Assembly (NCBI RefSeq): GCF_900547205.1
Contig: NZ_URFY01000108.1
Location: 1-5,366, forward strand
Reading direction: 5' to 3'
Origin: an uncultured Bacteroides sp.
GTDB lineage: Bacteria; Bacteroidota; Bacteroidia; Bacteroidales; Bacteroidaceae
DNA: 5,366 nucleotides
In this document: positions 1-5,366 of the stretch, in pieces
How the letters are laid out: every line of letters begins with the position of its first letter
How positions within the stretch are numbered: the first letter of the stretch is position 1
Notes under the pieces: generated by a model
What the model was told of the DNA's origin: nothing
The model's database searches: none
What the model saw: only the letters and a program-made list of their open reading frames with translations
Made by a program: the position numbers and the translations under genes

Positions 1-413
1 CTTATAAAGATAACGTAAAAGCATCCGAAAGGGTGAAAATACTCTCTTCCGAAACATCCTATTCTTATCTGAAACCGTTCTATGCGGAATGTATGGAACA
101 CCACGAAGAAAGTTATGTTATGTTCCTCAATCGGGCAAACAAGGCTTTAGGTGTTTCCCTGATTTCTAAAGGCGGGATGGCAGAAACTGTTATGGACGTG
201 AAAATAATCCTGCAAACCGCCTTGAAAGTTCATGCTTCGGGGATAATCCTCTCACATAACCACCCATCGGGCAATCTCAAACCGAGCGAACCGGATAAAA
301 TAATCACCTCAAAAATTAAAGAAGCCTGCAAGTTCTTGGATTTACACCTGTTAGACCATATCATCCTAACAGAAGAAAGCTATTACAGTTTTACAGACGA
401 GGGGCTTATCTAA
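1..413 (+). CDS. RadC-like JAB/JAMM-domain protein, 5' end outside window (partial)
   Basis: The reading frame is already open at base 3 (YKDNVKASERV...) and runs to TAA at 411-413. The GTG at 33 is therefore not the real start; the true start lies a little upstream of the window. About 136 codons are visible. They contain the metal-binding JAB/JAMM signature HNHPSGNLKPSEPD (codons at about 256-297), with the two histidines and the aspartate, and an upstream glutamate in GGMAETVMD. The C-terminal motif LLDHIILTEESYYSF is also typical of RadC. Only the RadC domain is present, without the N-terminal helix-hairpin-helix region of full-length chromosomal RadC. This short form is common in Bacteroidales conjugative and mobilizable elements, where its function is not established. 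Despite the 'DNA repair' label, a repair role should not be assumed. The family call is firm; the mobile-element link is inference from known context. Confidence 0.9.
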   Translation, partial: YKDNVKASERVKILSSETSYSYLKPFYAECMEHHEESYVMFLNRANKALGVSLISKGGMAETVMDVKIILQTALKVHASGIILSHNHPSGNLKPSEPDKIITSKIKEACKFLDLHLLDHIILTEESYYSFTDEGLI

Positions 414-424
414 GCCCTTTTTTT
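402..424 (+). terminator. Rho-independent terminator of the RadC-like gene
   Basis: A perfect 6-bp stem, GGGCTT (402-407) and AAGCCC (412-417), encloses the loop ATCT and is followed directly by seven T (418-424). The TAA stop codon of the RadC-like gene lies inside the hairpin, so coding end and terminator overlap. The convergent PH-domain gene ends only 6 bases further on, at 430. Confidence 0.85.
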
Positions 425-429
425 GTTCC

Positions 430-879
430 TTAAATACTATTAATTTGCGCATTGATTTCGTTTCTGAATTTTATTGGATTAGCAATAAACTTAAATGTAT
501 TGGTAGCTCCACCCGTGGTTACGACAATAGAACCGAAGCCTAAAATACGTCCCATAATACTTTGATTAATCCTTAGTCCCTCACATTTACTTAAAATCAA
601 TTCGAGAGCATCCCGACTTAAAATACCTGATTTTAGAATGACCTTTTTATTTGTGATAACATATTCAGCCCCCATCTTTAAAAGAACTCTTTTTATCAAT
701 TGGAACAGTCCTAATAACAAAAGGAGTAACCCGATATAATAAATGAAACTTGTCTGTGCGGAAGAAAGGAAAGCACCTAACAATAATAACACTGTTGGAA
801 GTACGAAAATATACCAGTGAATATCTGCCTTATATTTGATTTCTTCACCTGCTTGTAGATTGTTTTGAATATAGCTCAT
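430..879 (-). CDS. bacterial PH (bPH2/YdbS-like) domain membrane protein
   Basis: A 149-residue protein starting at ATG 877-879, with a modest AAGGA a few bases upstream, and ending at TAA 430-432. Two hydrophobic segments at about residues 22-41 (YIFVLPTVLLLLGAFL) and 46-62 (IYYIGLLLLLLGLFQLI) form a membrane hairpin. They are followed by a soluble domain (about 68-147) with the pattern YVITNKKVILKSGILSRDALELILSK, then GRILGFGSIVV and a terminal helix FRNEINAQI. This matches the YdbS/YdbT-like bacterial PH domain family (formerly DUF304). The soluble domain probably lies at the cytoplasmic face. The molecular function of this family is not known, so none is assigned. It is convergent with the RadC-like gene and divergent from the Crp-like gene. 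Length is normal for a single-domain member and nothing looks broken. Confidence 0.85.
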   Translation of the reverse strand: MSYIQNNLQAGEEIKYKADIHWYIFVLPTVLLLLGAFLSSAQTSFIYYIGLLLLLLGLFQLIKRVLLKMGAEYVITNKKVILKSGILSRDALELILSKCEGLRINQSIMGRILGFGSIVVTTGGATNTFKFIANPIKFRNEINAQINSI

Positions 880-923
880 AATCCTTGTAAATTATTAGAT
901 TGCATAGTTTTATTATTAGGGAA

Positions 924-931
924 CAAAAGTA
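924..931 (-). promoter_or_regulatory. Bacteroides-type -7 box for the PH-domain gene
   Basis: On the - strand this reads TACTTTTG, a full match to the Bacteroides -7 consensus TAnnTTTG, 44 bases upstream of the start codon at 879. No clear TTTG -33 element was found at the expected 19-21 bp spacing, so this is a half-supported promoter. Confidence 0.5.
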
Positions 932-985
932 CATATAATCATATCACTATTGAATTCCGCCTATAAAAAAAATAAAAATGAACGA

Positions 986-1094
986 TAAGAAGAAACACCT
1001 AAGGCGGTGCTTCCGCATCGCTGCGCACGAATATAACGATTTTTATCACAACAACAAGCGATGAACAATATTTTTTTAATGAAAAAGCCGTGTG
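986..1094 (+). repeat. Dispersed repeat, copy A (about 109 bp)
   Basis: Manual alignment with 5135-5241 gives 96 identical columns of 110 (about 87%): ten substitutions, one 3-base gap and one 1-base gap, same orientation. The longest identical run is 19 bases (1004-1022). It contains the small hairpin GCGG-tgctt-CCGC (1004-1016) and a longer inverted repeat, CATCGCT (1016-1022) with AGCGATG (1057-1063), separated by 34 bases. This copy sits between the divergent PH-domain and Crp-like genes, ending 73 bases before the likely start of the latter. Stop codons and non-conservative changes between copies argue against it being coding. What kind of element it is cannot be told from this window. 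Confidence 0.85.
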
Positions 1095-1142
1095 TAGAGT
1101 AAGTTTCATCTATTTGAAAGATGGAATTATGTGCAAAATTGT

Positions 1143-1150
1143 TAGCTTTG
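1143..1150 (+). promoter_or_regulatory. Bacteroides-type -7 box for the Crp/Fnr-like gene
   Basis: TAGCTTTG matches the TAnnTTTG consensus completely and lies 17 bases before the ATG at 1168, predicting a short leader. The nearest TTTG upstream (1113-1116) is 26 bases away, too far for an ideal -33 element. Its position argues that translation starts at 1168 and not at the upstream in-frame codons at 1090 or 1129. Confidence 0.5.
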
Positions 1151-1167
1151 CGTATATATTACCGAAT

Positions 1168-1737
1168 ATGGAAGAACTAAATACATACATTAGCAACACA
1201 GATTACTCAGGAATCAAAAGTTTTTTTCTTGAAAGAGGGAAAAAGCAGGTCTTTCAGAGAAAAGAATACTTTGTACAGCAAAATGCCGTTTCTCTTTATG
1301 CCGGATATATTGAAAAAGGTATATTTCACTACTCGCGTACAGATTGCAGTGGAAAAGAACATATCGTAGGGTTTTCATTTGAAAATGAATTTATTTGTGA
1401 TTACTCTTCCTTTATCAAAAGAACAGAATCATTAGTTAATATTTGCGCATTAACAGAATGTACAGTATATCTCATTTCTTTGAATGATTATTTGGAATAT
1501 GCCAACACAATTCAAAATGGTTCACACTTTGGCTTTCGAGTAGCCAATGAGTTGTTTGATATGTATTACAAAAGACTATTAGCTCTATACTGTGAAAGCC
1601 CGGAACAACGCTATATAAGCCTGATGAAGCAGTGTCCGGACTTGAAGGAAAAGATTCCGTTGAAACAGATTGCTTCCTTTATTGGAGTTAGTCCGGAAAC
1701 GATTAGCCACATAAGAAAGAAATTGCTTTTCGATTGA
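1168..1737 (+). CDS. Crp/Fnr-family transcriptional regulator
   Basis: A 189-residue protein from ATG 1168 to TGA 1735-1737. The frame is open back to 1090, but a start at 1168 gives the usual N-terminus for this family and places it just after a -7 box. Residues of about 20-110 form the cyclic-nucleotide-binding-type beta barrel (AGYIEKGIFHYSRTDCSGKE, then FENEFICDYSSFI), of the Bacteroidetes type in which the canonical cAMP-contact residues are not evident. The ligand is therefore unknown. The C-terminus carries a winged-helix HTH, IPLKQIASFIGVSPETISHI (about 163-182), ending almost at once, as in short Bacteroidetes members. A clear terminator separates it from the MG2-type gene 72 bases downstream, so they are probably separate transcripts. 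Control of that neighbour is possible but supported by adjacency alone. Confidence 0.85.
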   Translation: MEELNTYISNTDYSGIKSFFLERGKKQVFQRKEYFVQQNAVSLYAGYIEKGIFHYSRTDCSGKEHIVGFSFENEFICDYSSFIKRTESLVNICALTECTVYLISLNDYLEYANTIQNGSHFGFRVANELFDMYYKRLLALYCESPEQRYISLMKQCPDLKEKIPLKQIASFIGVSPETISHIRKKLLFD

Positions 1738-1762
1738 AAGTCTTGAAGTTCTTCAAGATTTT
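1736..1762 (+). terminator. Terminator after the Crp/Fnr-like gene
   Basis: A perfect 7-bp stem, TCTTGAA (1741-1747) and TTCAAGA (1752-1758), has the loop GTTC and is followed by TTTT. The stem extends outward through GAAAG (1736-1740) pairing with TTTTC, with one G-T wobble, to about 12 bp. It begins inside the stop codon. Because both flanks are A/T-rich it may also work in the opposite direction. A palindromic operator is an alternative reading. Confidence 0.75.
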
Positions 1763-1763
1763 C

Positions 1764-1771
1764 TTCCTTTG
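1764..1771 (+). promoter_or_regulatory. Weak candidate -7 box for the MG2-family gene
   Basis: TTCCTTTG matches five of the six fixed positions of TAnnTTTG, with a TTG (1743-1745) 18 bases upstream as a possible -33 core. It overlaps the preceding terminator. It is the best candidate between the two genes, but imperfect. Confidence 0.25.
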
Positions 1772-1793
1772 TATTGCCGTTCTTTGTGTTTGT

Positions 1794-1801
1794 AAAGGAG
1801 G
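1794..1801 (+). promoter_or_regulatory. Strong Shine-Dalgarno of the MG2-family gene
   Basis: AAAGGAGG sits 8 bases before the ATG at 1810. Such a full match is unusual in Bacteroidales, where most genes lack a recognisable Shine-Dalgarno. It fixes the start at 1810 over the upstream in-frame TTG at 1774. Confidence 0.7.
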
Positions 1802-1809
1802 AACATTTC

Positions 1810-4125
1810 ATGAAGTACATTTTTTTCTTAGTCATTATATGCTTCACACTTAGCTGTAAATGTTATGCGCAGGTTAGCGTAGATAGCTGTCTGGCTCATT
1901 TTGCGAGACAGTGGAACGATTTCCCTATAGAATCGCTTTATCTTCAAACCAGTAAAGACATCTACGAAACCGGTGAGGACCTTTGGTTCAAAGGCTACCA
2001 ACTGGATGCACAGACTTTCGGCTTGTCGGATAAAAGCAAGACCCTTTATCTGCAAATGGTGAATTCTGAAGACAGCGTGGTATGGCAAGAAAAGTACCCG
2101 ATTGAGAATGGTATCGTGTCTGGCCATGTTTACATAGACGAAAAGCTCTCGGAAGGCGATTATTTTCTGGAAGGCTATACAAAATATTCCTTTTACAAGA
2201 ACGATACTATTGGGATGACACCCCACCGTAAAATAAAGATTGTAAAGAGTATATCCCGTTCGAGAATGACAGAACTTCTTAAAGATACTACCTTCCGCTT
2301 TGAAGTCTTCCCCGAAGGCGGAAATCTTGTTTCCGGTCTTCCGTCCAATTTGGCTTTCAAAGCAACCGACGGCAGGGGGAATCCGGTATTTGTTGAAGGA
2401 ACAATCTATCAGGATGATAAACCTTTGCGCGCAATAAAGAGTGTACATGACGGAATGGGAGCCGTATTGTTTATTCCCTATAAAGATAAGAGATACCGGA
2501 TTGAATTAAACAATGGAAAGAGTTACCTACTACCCGATATTCATTCGCAAGGAATGGTCTTAAGGTTATCGGGACGAGATAAGAAACAATTGGATTTTGT
2601 CGTATCCCAAAGTGACAGTTTGCTGAACGGCCCTATATACCTAATGGGCCAAATGCGTGGCATGATTTGCTGTGTAGCCAAAGGTATATTGAGGGACAGT
2701 CTCCGTATCTCTATCCCTCTTGACAACTTCTTTTATCAAGGGATAGCGGAGTTTACTCTTTTCGACAGTTCGATGCGTCCTGTTGCCGAACGGCTGGTAT
2801 ATGTTCATCCCGAAAAGAAGTTGTATATAGTCGCAGAACCGGATAAAAAAAGTTACTTTATCCGTAAAAAAGGTACAATAAAAATAAAAGTTACGGACGA
2901 AGCGGGCAAGCCTGTCAGGGCAAATCTTGGCGTGAGTGTGTTTGACCAGGCATACGATAATCCTGCCGCTCCTATGAATATCCTATCTTACTGTTACTTA
3001 TCATCCCAGATACGTGGAAAGATATATAATCCTACCTATTATTTCGACGAAAGGAACAATGGCCGGAAAGAAGGGATGGATTTGTTATTGCTTACGCAAG
3101 GCTGGCGGCGATACATATGGGATGCAGAAGATTGGCACTACGAAGGCCTACCTTTTCTGAGCGATGAGATCAATGGGATGCAAATCCTTAGGAGCAAGAG
3201 TAAAAAGAAGAACGAGCAGAATCAAGGGACAGAGCAACTTCTTCAGATTTCCGGTGCTGACGGGAACTCCCGGTTCCTTTGGACAGATACCACAGGACAT
3301 TTTGTAGTAGATACGGAGATAATGAATGCACTCCGTGGAGGATATGTATATTTGAAGCCTATGCTGTCGAAAGAGTTTAAGCCTGCATTGGAGTTGACAG
3401 ATTACTTTCCTCTGATAGACAGTCTAAAGAGGTATAGGTCGAATTATTATCCGGCAGCGGACTTGTCACAGTACAATAAACAGCAGGTAATTGATTTGCC
3501 TGTGGTAAGCGGTGACAGTACGATATTATTAAATGAAGTGACCGTCACGGCAAAAGGGCATAAGCCATTTAGGGACAAAATGATGGGAAGACTGGATAGT
3601 TTGGCGCAAATGAATTTAAATAATATTTGGGTTTGTGGTTCATGTGGGCTCTTGTTAAATTATAAAGCAGGATATGATGGGCATCATTCCGTTAATAATT
3701 GTCCAGCAAAAAATATGAACCGCCCAATTGACGGACATGCTTATAAAATCGCAAAATACGAACATTTTGAATCCACAAGTTACGGTGTTCCTTTTCGTGT
3801 TATAGATATCCAAGACATTGTCTATCATACTCCGCAATATAGCGAAGAGGAACTGTTAAAAATAAATAACCTTTGGCGCACCAAAGGATACTATACCTCT
3901 CGCGAATTTTACCAGCCGGACCAAATTGAAATTCAATCCTCCATTCCCGATGCTCGCAATACCTTATTATGGACTCTATCTGTTATTACCGATGAAAAGG
4001 GGGAAGCGGAAGTTTCTTTTTATTGTTCAGATATCAATACTGTATTTGTTGGAGTAGTAGAAGGTGTTGACGGTACCGGATTATTAGGAAATGCGAATTG
4101 TGAATTCAGGGTGATGAGAAAGTGA
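1810..4125 (+). CDS. Exported MG2 (alpha-2-macroglobulin-like) domain protein
   Basis: A 771-residue protein starting at ATG 1810 behind a strong Shine-Dalgarno. Residues 1-20 are a signal peptide (MKYIFFLVIICFTLSCKCYA, probably cut before QVS). C16 in FTLSC could be a poor lipobox, so a lipoprotein is not excluded. An MG2-like beta domain spans about 42-130 (LYLQTSKDIYETGEDLWFKG ... GDYFLEGYTKY). Family landmarks follow: FPEGGNLVSGLPSNLAFKATD (about 168-188), a second macroglobulin-like unit VTDEAGKPVRANLGVSVFDQ (361-380), LLLTQGWRRYIW (427-438), LNEVTVTAKG (574-583) and a C-terminal domain, RNTLLWTLSVITDEKGEAEV to the end (716-771). A CxxC pair (C609, C612) plus C631 lies where relatives may carry a TonB-plug-like segment; no plug or beta barrel is seen here. 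This Bacteroidetes family is cell-envelope located and functionally uncharacterised. A role in surface binding or nutrient uptake is only a guess. Confidence 0.8.
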   Translation: MKYIFFLVIICFTLSCKCYAQVSVDSCLAHFARQWNDFPIESLYLQTSKDIYETGEDLWFKGYQLDAQTFGLSDKSKTLYLQMVNSEDSVVWQEKYPIENGIVSGHVYIDEKLSEGDYFLEGYTKYSFYKNDTIGMTPHRKIKIVKSISRSRMTELLKDTTFRFEVFPEGGNLVSGLPSNLAFKATDGRGNPVFVEGTIYQDDKPLRAIKSVHDGMGAVLFIPYKDKRYRIELNNGKSYLLPDIHSQGMVLRLSGRDKKQLDFVVSQSDSLLNGPIYLMGQMRGMICCVAKGILRDSLRISIPLDNFFYQGIAEFTLFDSSMRPVAERLVYVHPEKKLYIVAEPDKKSYFIRKKGTIKIKVTDEAGKPVRANLGVSVFDQAYDNPAAPMNILSYCYLSSQIRGKIYNPTYYFDERNNGRKEGMDLLLLTQGWRRYIWDAEDWHYEGLPFLSDEINGMQILRSKSKKKNEQNQGTEQLLQISGADGNSRFLWTDTTGHFVVDTEIMNALRGGYVYLKPMLSKEFKPALELTDYFPLIDSLKRYRSNYYPAADLSQYNKQQVIDLPVVSGDSTILLNEVTVTAKGHKPFRDKMMGRLDSLAQMNLNNIWVCGSCGLLLNYKAGYDGHHSVNNCPAKNMNRPIDGHAYKIAKYEHFESTSYGVPFRVIDIQDIVYHTPQYSEEELLKINNLWRTKGYYTSREFYQPDQIEIQSSIPDARNTLLWTLSVITDEKGEAEVSFYCSDINTVFVGVVEGVDGTGLLGNANCEFRVMRK

Positions 4126-4199
4126 AAATGAGATATGAGATACACTTGCCTATCCAGTAGGTTATTGAATATTATGTAGAAGACTGAAAGGAAATACTG

Positions 4200-4226
4200 A
4201 AATAATTATTAATAACTCAATTATTT
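4200..4226 (+). repeat. A/T-only inverted repeat just upstream of the thioesterase-like gene
   Basis: AAATAATT (4200-4207) and AATTATTT (4219-4226) are perfect inverted copies with an 11-base spacer, ending 3 bases before the ATG at 4230. It could be an operator or a leader hairpin. In such A/T-rich sequence it could also be chance. The 104-base gap between the MG2 gene and this gene has no terminator-like hairpin and no TAnnTTTG box, so co-transcription is possible. Confidence 0.3.
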
Positions 4227-4229
4227 AGA

Positions 4230-4649
4230 ATGAATATGGATGTAATAAAATTACCATTTAATCAATTTATCGGATTGGAATATTCCGACAATCCTCTTTA
4301 TTTATTGATGCTGGGTGATAAGCCTGAGTATTGTAATCATCTGGGCACACTACATGCAAGTGCACAATTTGCTTTGGCAGAAGCTACGAGTGGGCATTAC
4401 TTACTTGAACAATTCACAGAAATATCGGGAATCATCCCCGTTGTCAGAAAAGTAAATGTGAAATATCGAAAGCCGACTGTAGGCATCATATATTCGGCTG
4501 CAAAACTTCTGGATACGGAAAAAGCTGCTTTTATTGAAACTTTAAATCTAAAAGGACGTGGTTTATTACACGTGGAAGTCTGCCTATTCAATACAGAAGG
4601 CACACTTATAATGCAAGCTGTATTTGAATGGTTTATTTCTAAGACATAA
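4230..4649 (+). CDS. Hotdog-fold thioesterase-like protein (YiiD-C/DUF4442-like)
   Basis: A 139-residue protein from ATG 4230 (a second ATG at 4236 is equally possible; no Shine-Dalgarno helps choose) to TAA 4647-4649. The segment NHLGTLHASAQFALAEATSGHYL (residues 36-58) is the hotdog-fold helix with its preceding loop: N36/H37, G39, H42 and E51 correspond to the active-site region of PaaI- and YiiD-type acyl-CoA thioesterases. The strands VRKVNVKYRKPTVGIIYSAA, GLLHVEVCLFNTEG and IMQAVFEWFI complete the single hotdog domain. Members act as dimers or higher oligomers on acyl-thioesters in the cytoplasm. The substrate cannot be read from sequence. It follows the MG2 gene on the same strand and may share its transcript, with no obvious functional link. 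Confidence 0.75.
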   Translation: MNMDVIKLPFNQFIGLEYSDNPLYLLMLGDKPEYCNHLGTLHASAQFALAEATSGHYLLEQFTEISGIIPVVRKVNVKYRKPTVGIIYSAAKLLDTEKAAFIETLNLKGRGLLHVEVCLFNTEGTLIMQAVFEWFISKT

Positions 4650-4763
4650 TGATATCAGTCAAGATTAAAGGCTATTCAACTCTCTTAATACTAATAATAG
4701 CTTAATTTTCACATATGGTAGAAGAATGTTTTCTTGATTGGGAGAGTTAGAAATAGAAAAAAG

Positions 4764-4807
4764 ATGCTGACGAAAAGAAAAAACTATATTCCTCTTTTCG
4801 TCAGTAT
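4764..4807. terminator. Long hairpin, probable bidirectional terminator
   Basis: A 15-bp stem, 4764-4778 (ATGCTGACGAAAAGA) with 4793-4807 (TCTTTTCGTCAGTAT), has one G-T pair and a 14-base loop. The sequence between 4650 and 4763 shows nothing else recognisable. The hairpin lies between the + strand thioesterase-like gene and the - strand integrase remnant, so it probably ended transcription from both. The T-run after it is weak. Confidence 0.6.
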
Positions 4808-4897
4808 TCTATTTACTCACTTTGTCTGCATTTTTAATTGCCTAATATTTAGCTAATCACCCTCAAGAATGCGGAAAGTGTGGAAAATGCGCCAAAA

Positions 4898-5134
4898 TTA
4901 TACGACCCACTTATCCATCATTTCCTTCACAATATCTTCATCATGCAAGTGAGTATAAATATCCTTGATATCATTACCTTCTGCGTGTCCCATTATACGC
5001 TCGGCTATCCCGTCACGAATATCTTTCTTTGCAGCAATCGTTCGGAAACTGTGCCGTGCCCGGTGAAAGGTCATTGTTTTGTCAATTTTACAGATCTGCC
5101 ATTATATCTTTCAGGTAACGGTTTGTCGGTTGAT
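4898..5134 (-). pseudogene. Tyrosine recombinase (phage-type integrase), C-terminal remnant with frameshift
   Basis: Read on the - strand, bases from about 5090 to the TAA at 4898-4900 encode the catalytic end of a tyrosine recombinase. It begins KIDKTMTFHRARHSFRTIAA, with the HxxR motif (HRAR), then MGH, then IYTHL with the nucleophilic tyrosine, and ends MMDKWVV. Further upstream the homology continues in another frame (NRYLKDIMADL, about 5092-5124), so a frameshift lies near 5089-5093. A 2-base loss at a TGTG run would explain it. The homology then stops at the edge of the downstream repeat copy, so the core-binding domain, the first catalytic arginine and the lysine region are missing. 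Bacteroidales integrases of this kind are about 400 residues, so roughly four fifths is gone. It cannot be active. It shows that a mobile element once occupied or adjoined this site. Confidence 0.85.
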
Positions 5135-5241
5135 TAAGAAGAAATACCTAAAGCGGTGCTTCCGCATCGCTTCGCACGAATATAATTTTTACTACAATAA
5201 CAAGCGATGAATAATATTTCTTAAATGAAAAAAGCCGTATG
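5135..5241 (+). repeat. Dispersed repeat, copy B (about 107 bp)
   Basis: This is the second copy of the repeat at 986-1094, in the same orientation and 4149 bases downstream, about 87% identical by hand alignment. Here the inverted arms are extended to 8 bp, CATCGCTT (5165-5172) and AAGCGATG (5202-5209), with a 29-base spacer that differs from the other copy by substitutions and a 3-base deletion. Its left edge coincides with the point where the integrase remnant loses homology, suggesting that insertion or recombination at the repeat truncated that gene. Confidence 0.85.
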
Positions 5242-5366
5242 CACAATACGCCACTGACATATTTTGTGGGGGATACTGGTTTAAGGACGGTTTCGTTTTT
5301 TGCCGCTCATAATTACTAACCGGGTGGAGCAATCCACCCACAACACACCAATACAATGAAAGTATA
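5242..5366 (+). other. Non-coding region right of copy B; possible start of another gene at 5356
   Basis: No complete gene is present. The sequence has a G-run (GTGGGGGATACTGG, about 5265-5278), a T-run (5295-5301) and the hairpin listed separately. An ATG at 5356-5358 (ATG AAA GTA...) could begin a + strand gene, but only 11 bases of it are visible, so no call is made. Confidence 0.35.
5322..5339 (+). other. Perfect hairpin with GCAA (GNRA) loop
   Basis: GGGTGGA (5322-5328) and TCCACCC (5333-5339) form a perfect G/C-rich 7-bp stem around GCAA, in otherwise A/T-rich sequence. No T-run follows, so it is not an ordinary terminator. It may be a leader RNA structure for a gene starting at 5356, or a protein-binding site such as a relaxase or recombinase site. 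The function is not established. Confidence 0.55.

Noticed and set aside
986..1094. Repeat as an integron attC site
   Set aside because: It has inverted arms, but no GTTRRRY/RYYYAAC core pair is present at the ends.
986..1094. Repeat as a coding fragment (MRKHR... on the - strand in both copies)
   Set aside because: The frame meets a stop just upstream in copy A, and most differences between copies change the amino acid, so there is no sign of coding selection.
1090..1167. N-terminal extension of the Crp/Fnr-like protein
   Set aside because: It would start at a TTG-class codon inside the repeat copy and span the -7 box. The ATG at 1168 fits the family better.
1611..1847. Small - strand open frame across the end of the regulator gene
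   Set aside because: It runs through the terminator hairpin and has no promoter, Shine-Dalgarno or recognisable domain.
1828..2448. Long open frame on the - strand (206 codons)
   Set aside because: It lies wholly antisense to the MG2-family gene, shows no recognisable domain, and its length is explained by the coding pattern of the opposite strand.
4880..5137. Open frame on the + strand (85 codons)
   Set aside because: It is antisense to the integrase remnant, whose - strand translation carries clear catalytic motifs.

Overview
The window looks like an accessory region of a Bacteroidales genome (Bacteroides, Phocaeicola or Parabacteroides type). The reasons are the low G+C, promoter boxes matching the Bacteroides -7 consensus TAnnTTTG, and the gene families present: a mobile-element-style RadC/JAB protein, a Bacteroidetes-type Crp/Fnr regulator, an MG2-type surface protein ending in the usual Bacteroidetes C-terminal module, and the tail of a Bacteroidales tyrosine recombinase. 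Genus is inferred, not proven.

Layout. (1) Bases 1-424: the 3' part of a RadC-like gene on the + strand, ending in a terminator that overlaps its stop codon. (2) 430-931: a two-TM bacterial PH-domain membrane protein on the - strand, with its likely -7 box. (3) 986-1094: the first copy of a dispersed repeat of about 109 bp. (4) 1143-1762: a 189-residue Crp/Fnr-type regulator with its own -7 box and terminator. (5) 1794-4125: a 771-residue exported MG2-family protein behind an unusually good Shine-Dalgarno. (6) 4230-4649: a small hotdog-fold thioesterase-like protein. (7) 4764-4807: a long hairpin that can terminate from both sides. (8) 4898-5134: the frameshifted C-terminal stub of a tyrosine recombinase on the - strand. 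(9) 5135-5241: the second repeat copy, about 87% identical to the first and in the same orientation, cutting off the integrase stub. (10) 5242-5366: non-coding sequence with a perfect GNRA-loop hairpin and possibly the first codons of another gene.

How it fits together. Two same-orientation repeats enclose about 4.15 kb carrying a regulator, a surface protein, a small enzyme and a dead integrase. This fits cargo left by a decayed or rearranged mobile element, flanked on the left by a RadC gene of the kind common in Bacteroidales conjugative and mobilizable elements. The regulator may control the adjacent MG2 gene, but only adjacency supports that. The most interesting unexplained structure is the repeat, which conserves inverted arms around a diverging spacer, together with the hairpin region to its right, which may be a mobilization or recombination site. 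No CRISPR array, rRNA or tRNA gene was seen.
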